The translations under genes were made by a program, and so were the position numbers. DNA of 22,805 nucleotides. It comes from an uncultured Clostridia bacterium. GTDB taxonomy: Bacteria > Bacillota > Clostridia > Oscillospirales > Acutalibacteraceae. This document shows positions 1 to 5,410 of the stretch, in pieces (positions within the stretch are counted from its first letter, which is position 1; each line of letters begins with the position of its first letter). The notes under the pieces were generated by a model that searched no databases, was not told the origin of the DNA, and worked only from the letters and a program-made list of their open reading frames with translations. The stretch is from positions 1-22,805 of the forward strand of contig CALAEV010000047.1 in the NCBI GenBank assembly GCA_937892525.1, read 5' to 3'.

Positions 1-950
1 CCCCAGTTAGCATCTGCACCAAACATTGCTGCTTTTACAAGTGATGAACAAATTACGCTCTTTGCACAAGTCTTTGCGATTTCTTTTGTTTTTGCACCAC
101 CTACCTGACATTCAACAAGTTTTGTTGCACCCTCGCCGTCTTTTGCCATAAGTTTTACGAGTTTCTCGCAAATTGCTGCTAATGCGTTCACAAATGTTTT
201 ATAATCATCATTTTCTGTTTCAATACGAGCATTTTCGCAAAGTCCTGAAGCAAGAAGAGCAACAGTATCATTTGTCGATGTATCTCCATCAACTGAAAGC
301 ATATTGAAGCTATCTTTAACAACATCTAAAAGTGCTTTTTTAAGCATTTCACTTGAAATGTTAGCATCAGTTGTGATAAATCCAAGCATTGTTGCCATAT
401 TTGGATGAATCATACCACTACCCTTTGAGATAGCGCCGATTTTACATTCTTTTCCTTGGAGAGTGAATGAAACTGCAAACTCTTTTTTAACTGTGTCAGT
501 TGTCATAATAGCCTGAGCTGCTGAATCAGAGCCGTTTTCATTTAATTCTGCCACAAGTTGTGCCATACCATTCTGGATTGGCTCAATATCAATAGGCTGA
601 CCAATAACACCTGTTGATGCAACAACAAAATCTGTTGATTTAAGTCCTGTTGCTTTTGCTACGATTTCGCACATCATTTCGGCTTTTTCTACACCGTCAG
701 CATTGCAAGTGTTAGCAATACCACTATTACAGATTACGCCATAAGCTTTACCGTCTGCAATATTATTTCTTGTAACTGTAATTGGTGCACCGTAAACGAG
801 ATTCTGTGTATAAACTGCTGCAGCATCACATTCAGTTTCACAAAGAATAAGTGCTAAATCTTTTTTTGTTTTATTTTTACGGATTCCACAGTGAATACCA
901 CTTGCTTTGAATCCTTTTGGTGCAGTAACACCACCGTTGATAAATTGCAT
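1..950 (-). CDS. argJ: ArgJ, bifunctional glutamate N-acetyltransferase / amino-acid acetyltransferase (partial, C-terminus off left edge)
   Basis: Transfers acetyl from N-acetylornithine to glutamate (and often makes N-acetylglutamate from acetyl-CoA), closing the cyclic arginine pathway in the cytosol. I translated this frame by hand: it opens with MQFINGGVTAPKGFKASGIH and is uninterrupted for 316 codons to the window edge, ending ...MFGADANWG. The family hallmark is the self-cleavage site: KGSGMIHPNMATMLGF, where the chain is cut before the Thr of the ATML element, which becomes the nucleophile. SVDGDTSTND further on is also conserved. The family is about 390-410 residues, so some 80-90 residues are missing. 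The start ATG at 950 has GGTGA 6 nt upstream; that SD lies inside the end of the preceding transposase gene, whose stop codon is only 5 bp away. It is the last visible gene of an argG-H-C-J operon. Identification is by recognised motifs and context and is secure. Confidence 0.95.
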   Translation of the reverse strand, partial: MQFINGGVTAPKGFKASGIHCGIRKNKTKKDLALILCETECDAAAVYTQNLVYGAPITVTRNNIADGKAYGVICNSGIANTCNADGVEKAEMMCEIVAKATGLKSTDFVVASTGVIGQPIDIEPIQNGMAQLVAELNENGSDSAAQAIMTTDTVKKEFAVSFTLQGKECKIGAISKGSGMIHPNMATMLGFITTDANISSEMLKKALLDVVKDSFNMLSVDGDTSTNDTVALLASGLCENARIETENDDYKTFVNALAAICEKLVKLMAKDGEGATKLVECQVGGAKTKEIAKTCAKSVICSSLVKAAMFGADANW

Positions 951-955
951 ATTGT

Positions 956-1426
956 TCACCAAATCTTTCCGTACGGATTATTCATTATATACTCTGTTAT
1001 TCTCAAATAATCTTCATCATTACGAACTATGTGGTCATTGTAACCACGTTGCCATATTTTAAAACCAGCTTTTCTATTTGTCATTCTTTTGAATGTCGAA
1101 ACAATTGATGGTATTCGTGCATTCGTAGGGGTCGGCGTCCCCGACGACCCATCAATCTCAATGATAAAGTGAATATGATTAGGCATAATTACATACGGAT
1201 AAATATTCACATCATCATAAACAGAGTTTATTTCTTCTATCTGATTTTTTACAATCTCACCATAACCAGTTAATTGAATATATGGCTCCGTTTGTAAGCT
1301 TTCTCTTTTTATTTTACCAAATATTGCTTTTTCTTTTTCGATAGCACAAATGGTTATAAAATAATAACCTTTTGTTGAATAGTCAAAATTTTTTAATCTG
1401 GTTGGTTTTCTCTTTTTAAATTCCAT
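956..1426 (-). CDS. REP-associated tyrosine transposase (RAYT, Y1/HUH family)
   Basis: A 156-aa single-domain HUH transposase-like protein of the REP-associated (TnpA-REP, Y1) group, which nicks single-stranded palindromic DNA through a tyrosine. Visible landmarks: GYYFITIC near residue 20, the metal-binding HIH motif in MPNHIHFIIEI (residues 84-86), a STFKR helix at 110-114, and QRGYNDHIVRN with the likely nucleophile Tyr129, followed by the usual YIMNNP near the C-terminus. Residues 93-101 (GSSGTPTPT) are encoded by a REP-like repeat inside the gene. No SD is visible before the ATG: the 15 nt upstream are AT-only apart from one C and one G, and then the upstream REP copy begins. The protein ends NNPYGKIW, apparently somewhat earlier than typical relatives, and its last codon plus stop (TGG TGA) form the argJ SD. 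It lies in the operon sense between argC and argJ, where a transposase has no metabolic role, so it is an insertion. All catalytic residues seem present; activity is unknown. Confidence 0.9.
   Translation of the reverse strand: MEFKKRKPTRLKNFDYSTKGYYFITICAIEKEKAIFGKIKRESLQTEPYIQLTGYGEIVKNQIEEINSVYDDVNIYPYVIMPNHIHFIIEIDGSSGTPTPTNARIPSIVSTFKRMTNRKAGFKIWQRGYNDHIVRNDEDYLRITEYIMNNPYGKIW
1124..1150 (+). repeat. REP-like GC-rich repeat, copy inside the RAYT gene
   Basis: A 27-bp stretch beginning CGTAGGGGTCGGCG and ending CGACGACCC. It matches the reverse complement of 1441-1466 apart from one extra G and one C/T change, so the two copies are inverted relative to each other. It can fold through GGTCG / CGACC arms. 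GC content is far above the surroundings. It is in frame in the transposase gene and adds the residues GSSGTPTPT. Confidence 0.8.
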
Positions 1427-1440
1427 ATTATTTTAGTTTA

Positions 1441-1466
1441 GGGTCGTCGAGGACGCCGACCCTACG
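1441..1466 (-). repeat. REP-like GC-rich repeat between argC and RAYT
   Basis: A 26-bp GC-rich palindromic element, GGGTCG...CGACCC arms followed by TACG, in the 44-bp gap between the argC stop and the transposase start. It is the inverted partner of 1124-1150. A REP unit beside its own RAYT gene is the arrangement known for these elements; the pairing here is read directly from the sequence. Confidence 0.8.
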
Positions 1467-1470
1467 CATT

Positions 1471-2403
1471 TTACAGACTCAACTGGTATTCAGGAGAAAT
1501 TCCCATTTTAACATTTAAGCATTGAACTGCAGCGCCAGAAGCACCTTTGCCAAGATTATCATATCTTGCAATAAGCAAAATTCTATCTTCATTACCACAA
1601 ACTGTAACTTCCATACCGTCATTTTCGCTCATTTTGTTACCTGCGATAAAGCCGTTTTCGTCAATACTTTCTTTATATTTTACAATGTCTGAATTGTATT
1701 TTTCTTTGTAAAGTGCCTTTATATCTTCGGCAGTTTTGCCATCTTTCAAATCCTTTTTGAAAAGTGGAACTGTCATAACCATACCACTAAAATAGTCGCA
1801 GATATATGGGCTAAAAATTGGTTCATTATTAAGTCCTGAAATTGCTTTCATTTCTTTTAAGTGCTTATGTTGTTGAGTGAGAGCATACTCACGAGGAGCA
1901 TCTAAAAGCACATCACGGTTTTCATCTTCGTATTGTGCAATACCATTTTTACCTGCACCACTATAACCTGACATAGCATGACAAGCGATACAAATATCAC
2001 TATCAATAATTCCTGCGTCAACAAGTGGTTTAACAAGTGCAATAAAACCACTTGCGTAACAACCCGGCACTGCAATTCGTTTTGAGTTTTTGAGTTTGTT
2101 TTCAAAATCCGCTGACAATTCAGGGAATCCGTAAGCCCAACCCTCGTTTGTTCTGTGTGCAGTTGATGTGTCAATCACGATTGTATTGTCGTTTTCGATA
2201 AGACTAACTGCCTCAATGGCTGCTGCATCAGGGAGACAAAGGAATGCAATATCGGCATTATTGAGTGCTTGTTTTCTTGCATTTGTGTCTTTTCTTAAAT
2301 TTTCGGGAAGAGTTATAAGTTCTATATCTTCTCTTTTTGCAAGACGGTCAAAAATCTTAAGGCCTGTTGTACCCTGACTACCGTCGATAAATATTTTTGT
2401 CAT
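1471..2403 (-). CDS. argC: N-acetyl-gamma-glutamyl-phosphate reductase, type 2
   Basis: NADPH-dependent reduction of N-acetylglutamyl 5-phosphate to the semialdehyde, third step of arginine synthesis. The 310-aa protein has an N-terminal nucleotide-binding loop (GSQGTTG, residues 8-14), STAHR at 80-84, WAYGFPEL at 89-96, the catalytic cysteine Cys115 in PGCYASGF, and SGYSGAGK further on. Length and these motifs match the shorter type 2 ArgC family rather than the ~345-aa type 1 enzyme usual in Firmicutes. The start ATG is preceded by AAGGAATA; this SD overlaps the argH stop (TAAGGA), 13 bp upstream, so the two genes are probably translationally coupled. Downstream lies the RAYT insertion, then argJ. 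Confidence 0.95.
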   Translation of the reverse strand: MTKIFIDGSQGTTGLKIFDRLAKREDIELITLPENLRKDTNARKQALNNADIAFLCLPDAAAIEAVSLIENDNTIVIDTSTAHRTNEGWAYGFPELSADFENKLKNSKRIAVPGCYASGFIALVKPLVDAGIIDSDICIACHAMSGYSGAGKNGIAQYEDENRDVLLDAPREYALTQQHKHLKEMKAISGLNNEPIFSPYICDYFSGMVMTVPLFKKDLKDGKTAEDIKALYKEKYNSDIVKYKESIDENGFIAGNKMSENDGMEVTVCGNEDRILLIARYDNLGKGASGAAVQCLNVKMGISPEYQLSL

Positions 2404-2416
2404 AATTCTATATTCC

Positions 2417-3787
2417 TTATTTATTCAATTTTCTTACTCGTTCAACTTGACTGAGCACATTCTGTGGTGCAGGACCACCGAGTGAAGTACGGTCATTTAC
2501 ACATTTATCAAGATTGATTGCATCAAACACACCTTCATCAAATATATCACAAACTGCTTTGTATTCTTCTAATGGAAGTGTTTCAAGAGTAAGACCTTTG
2601 TTAATGCAAAGAGCAACTAATTCGCCTGTTGCTTTATACGCATCACGGAAAGGAAGTCCCTTACCAACAAGATAGTCAGCACAATCAGTTGCATTGATAA
2701 AGCCACCTGCTGCTGCTTTTCTCATATTTTCAGGAAGTGCAGTCATTGTGTCAAGCATTGGGATAAATGCAGTAAGGCACATTTTAACTGTATCAAACGC
2801 ATCAAAGATAGCTTCTTTATCTTCTTGCATATCTTTATTATAAGCAAGAGGAAGACCTTTCATCATTGTAAGGAGTGTAGTTAAATCACCAAATACACGA
2901 CCTGATTTACCACGAATTAACTCTGTAATATCAGGGTTTTTCTTCTGTGGCATAATTGATGAACCAGTTGAAAATGCGTCGTCAAGTTCAATAAACTTAA
3001 ATTCCCAAGAACACCACAATACGATTTCTTCTGAAAAGCGTGAAAGATGCACCATAATAATCGAGATAACTGATGCGAGTTCCATACAGAAATCACGGTC
3101 AGAAACTGAATCGAGTGAGTTTTGCATTGCACCATTAAAGCCAAGTGCTTTTGCTGTCATTTCTCGGTCTGTATTATATGTTGTACCTGCCAATGCACAA
3201 GCACCAAGTGGAGAATAGTTCATTCTGTCTGTTGCTTGTGAAAGACGCTCTTTATCACGAAGAAGCATTTCTGCATAAGCCATTAAGTGATGACCGAATG
3301 TAATAGGCTGTGCTCTTTGAAGATGAGTATATCCCGGCATAACTGCACTTGCATATTGTTCTGCTTTTTTGCAAAGAACATCAACAAGTTCTGTAAGCTG
3401 ATTATAAAGCGCATCACACTCATGGCGAAGATAAAGGCGAATATCAACTGCAACCTGGTCATTACGGCTTCTTGCTGTATGTAAACGTTTACCTGCTGCA
3501 CCGATTCTTGATGTAAGTTCACCCTCAACAAAAGTATGAATATCTTCTGCATTAGGGTCAATTTCTAACTCGCCACTTTCGATTTCTGACTTAATTGCGT
3601 TTAATCCGTCAGTAATCTGGGCTAAGTCTTCTGCAGAGATAATCCCTTGAGCGCAAAGCATTGCTGCGTGGGCTAAACTTCCGTCAATATCTTCTTTATA
3701 CATACGACTATCAAACTTAATTGATGAGTTAAAGTCGTTGGTTTTTGGGTCGATTTCTTTTGAAAATCTGCCTTTCCAGAGTTGCAT
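2417..3787 (-). CDS. argH: Argininosuccinate lyase
   Basis: Splits argininosuccinate into arginine and fumarate, last step of the pathway; a cytosolic homotetramer of the fumarase/aspartase superfamily. With the start at MQLWKGRFSK the protein is 456 aa, normal for the family. I chose this ATG over an in-frame one 48 bp upstream because AAGGTGA lies 6 nt before it and family members begin here. Conserved blocks: HTARSRNDQ (103-111), PGYTHLQRAQP (151-161) and the superfamily signature GSSIMPQKKNP (275-285), whose mobile loop carries the catalytic Ser. It follows argG after 81 bp containing a 9-bp hairpin and overlaps its stop with the argC SD. Confidence 0.97.
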   Translation of the reverse strand: MQLWKGRFSKEIDPKTNDFNSSIKFDSRMYKEDIDGSLAHAAMLCAQGIISAEDLAQITDGLNAIKSEIESGELEIDPNAEDIHTFVEGELTSRIGAAGKRLHTARSRNDQVAVDIRLYLRHECDALYNQLTELVDVLCKKAEQYASAVMPGYTHLQRAQPITFGHHLMAYAEMLLRDKERLSQATDRMNYSPLGACALAGTTYNTDREMTAKALGFNGAMQNSLDSVSDRDFCMELASVISIIMVHLSRFSEEIVLWCSWEFKFIELDDAFSTGSSIMPQKKNPDITELIRGKSGRVFGDLTTLLTMMKGLPLAYNKDMQEDKEAIFDAFDTVKMCLTAFIPMLDTMTALPENMRKAAAGGFINATDCADYLVGKGLPFRDAYKATGELVALCINKGLTLETLPLEEYKAVCDIFDEGVFDAINLDKCVNDRTSLGGPAPQNVLSQVERVRKLNK

Positions 3788-3822
3788 AATTGTCACCTTA
3801 TTTATGTCTATATTAGCACAAT

Positions 3823-3851
3823 ACGACAAAGACAATATCTGCCTTTGTCGT
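3823..3851 (-). other. Intercistronic hairpin between argG and argH
   Basis: Perfect 9-bp inverted repeat, ACGACAAAG at 3823-3831 and CTTTGTCGT at 3843-3851, with an 11-nt loop, in the 81-bp argG-argH gap. On the transcribed strand no U-run follows, so it does not look like an intrinsic terminator. An RNA processing or stability hairpin that adjusts argG versus argH levels is possible but inferred. Confidence 0.5.
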
Positions 3852-3868
3852 TTGTTATTAGTTATTAA

Positions 3869-5101
3869 TTAGTTCTCACCACGTTGCTTATCTAACAAAG
3901 CTTTTACTTTGATTGAAAGACCAAAGAGGTTGATAAAGCCTGCTGAATCTTTCTGGTTGTATGCGCCACCATCATCGCCGAATGATGCAACATTTTCATC
4001 ATAAAGTGAGTATGGAGATGTAATACCTGCGTTGATAATGTTACCTTTATAAAGTTTAAGTTTAACATCGCCTGTAACTGTTTTCTGTGTTTCGTCAACG
4101 AAAGCTGAAAGTGCTTCACGAAGTGGTGTAAACCAAAGTCCGTTATAAACTACTTCGCCGAATTTCTGTGCTACAAGTTTCTTGTAGTGCTGTGTATCAC
4201 GGTCAAGACAAATCATTTCAAGAAGTTCGTGTGCCTTATAAAGGATTGCACCACCTGGAGTTTCATAAACGCCACGAGATTTCATACCAACAAGACGGTT
4301 TTCAACAATGTCAAGAAGACCGATACCGTTTGCACCACCAAGCTCGTTGAGTTTTTCAACGATTGCAAGGCCTTTCATTTCTACGCCGTCAATAGCTGTT
4401 GGAACGCCCTGCTCAAAATGGATTGTAACATAAGTTGGTACATCAGGAGCCTGTTCTGGAGAAACGCCCATTTCAAGGAAACCTTCCTTATTATATAATG
4501 GCTCATTTGCAGGGTCTTCAAGGTCAAGACCTTCGTGAGATAAGTGCCAAACGTTCTTATCTTTTGAATAGTTTGTTTCACGGTTAATTTTAAGAGGAAT
4601 GTTGTGAGCCTCAGCATAAGCAATTTCTTCTTCACGAGATTTAATATCCCATTCACGCCAAGGAGCAATAATTGCCATTTCAGGAGCAAATGCTTTAAGT
4701 GTTAATTCAAAACGAACTTGGTCGTTACCTTTACCTGTGCAACCATGGCAGATAGCGTCTGCACCCTCTTTGATTGCGATTTCAGCAAGTCCTTTTGCAA
4801 TACAAGGACGAGCGTGTGAAGTACCGAGAAGATACTGTTCATATTCAGCACCTGCTTTAAGGCAAGGCCAGATGTATTCTTCAACATATTCTTCTTTGAG
4901 GTCAAGAACATAAAGTTTTGAAGCACCTGTTGCGATTGCTTTCTCTTCAAGACCGTCAAGTTCAGTACCCTGACCAACGTCGCCTGAAACTGCAATAACT
5001 TCGCAGTTGTTATAATTTTCTTTTAACCAAGGGATGATAATTGATGTATCAAGACCACCTGAATAAGCTAAAACTACCTTTTTGATATCTTTCTTTTCCA
5101 T
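3869..5101 (-). CDS. argG: Argininosuccinate synthase
   Basis: ATP-dependent condensation of citrulline and aspartate to argininosuccinate. The chosen product is 410 aa and starts MEKKDIKKVVLAYSGGLDTS: the PP-loop for ATP binding (SGGLDTS) is at residues 14-20. HGCTGKGNDQVRFE, and YSKDKNVWHLSHEG followed by DLEDP, are further family blocks. The ATG at 5101 was preferred to one 39 bp upstream because GGAGGA sits 8 nt before it and because the extra residues are not family-like. It is the first gene of the arg operon: a sigma-A-type promoter lies at 5158-5185, giving a leader of only about 50 nt. Upstream is an AT-rich region with candidate ArgR operators. Confidence 0.97.
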   Translation of the reverse strand: MEKKDIKKVVLAYSGGLDTSIIIPWLKENYNNCEVIAVSGDVGQGTELDGLEEKAIATGASKLYVLDLKEEYVEEYIWPCLKAGAEYEQYLLGTSHARPCIAKGLAEIAIKEGADAICHGCTGKGNDQVRFELTLKAFAPEMAIIAPWREWDIKSREEEIAYAEAHNIPLKINRETNYSKDKNVWHLSHEGLDLEDPANEPLYNKEGFLEMGVSPEQAPDVPTYVTIHFEQGVPTAIDGVEMKGLAIVEKLNELGGANGIGLLDIVENRLVGMKSRGVYETPGGAILYKAHELLEMICLDRDTQHYKKLVAQKFGEVVYNGLWFTPLREALSAFVDETQKTVTGDVKLKLYKGNIINAGITSPYSLYDENVASFGDDGGAYNQKDSAGFINLFGLSIKVKALLDKQRGEN

Positions 5102-5157
5102 TGTGTATTCCTCCGAAAAAATTGCCTTTTTGTTGTGCAATTTGTAGTATGGGTTAT

Positions 5158-5185
5158 ATTATACACCCATTATTTAATAAATCAA
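5158..5185 (-). promoter_or_regulatory. argG operon promoter
   Basis: On the minus strand: -35 TTGATT (5180-5185), 16-bp spacer, -10 TATAAT (5158-5163), predicted start near 5151. The -10 is bracketed by ATGGGT (5149-5154) and ACCCAT (5165-5170), a 6-bp inverted repeat that could be an operator or a 5'-end structure. Confidence 0.65.
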
Positions 5186-5233
5186 GAGTTTTTCACATAT
5201 TTTTTCAATATTTTTGTATTTTTATGCAACTAT

Positions 5234-5327
5234 TTGCATATTTTATGAATATTTATACTAGTTTTATGCATTTTTATTACATATTTTTACGATTTTATAC
5301 ATTTATGCATAATATAATGTATAAAAT
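5234..5327. promoter_or_regulatory. Cluster of palindromes upstream of argG, candidate ArgR operators
   Basis: Together with the promoter and the 68-bp repeat, this accounts for the 309-bp gene-free stretch 5102-5410. Visible: TGCATATTTTATGAA (5235-5249) overlapping TGAATATTTATAC (5246-5258), both resembling ARG boxes (TGAAT/ATTCA-type half-sites around an AT core); TATGCATA (5304-5311); and a perfect 12-bp inverted repeat, ATTTTATACATT (5292-5303) with AATGTATAAAAT (5316-5327), spacer 12. ArgR/AhrC control of argGH operons is established in Firmicutes; assignment of these sites is inference. AT-rich DNA throws up chance palindromes, though 12-bp perfect arms are unlikely by chance. Confidence 0.4.
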
Positions 5328-5336
5328 TGCAAAAAA

Positions 5337-5404
5337 TACGGCGAAGGAATCCCTCCACCGTCTACGACGGTCCCCCTCCCTTTGACAAGGGAGGCAAGTC
5401 CGTA
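5337..5404 (-). repeat. 68-bp double-hairpin intergenic repeat
   Basis: GC-rich element in AT-rich DNA with three nested or tandem stems: outer TACGG (5337-5341) with CCGTA (5400-5404); ACCGTC/GACGGT at 5357-5371 with a 3-nt loop; CCTCCCTT/AAGGGAGG at 5375-5394 with a TGAC loop. On the minus strand the outer stem is followed by six Ts (5331-5336), so besides being a mobile-type repeat it can end transcription of the 584-aa protein gene that stops at 5411. From memory, very similar double hairpins (GGGAGGGGGACC...GGTGGAGGGATTC) are widespread in Clostridia genomes; a genome search would settle that. Confidence 0.7.
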
Positions 5405-5410
5405 ATAATT

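Noticed and set aside
1902..2174. Open frame of 90 codons inside argC, and similar frames inside argG, argH, alaS and comEC on either strand
   Set aside because: They lie wholly within confidently identified genes in other frames, lack SD sequences and have unnatural composition (Leu/Gln/Val or Cys/Phe rich).
3869..5101. Possible frameshift or pseudogene among the arg genes because of the nearby insertion
   Set aside because: argG, argH and argC are intact with full motifs and normal lengths; argJ is open to the window edge.
5101..5385. 94-codon plus-strand frame upstream of argG
   Set aside because: Covers the argG promoter, AT-rich palindromes and the 68-bp repeat; Phe/Tyr/Met-rich low-complexity product and no SD.
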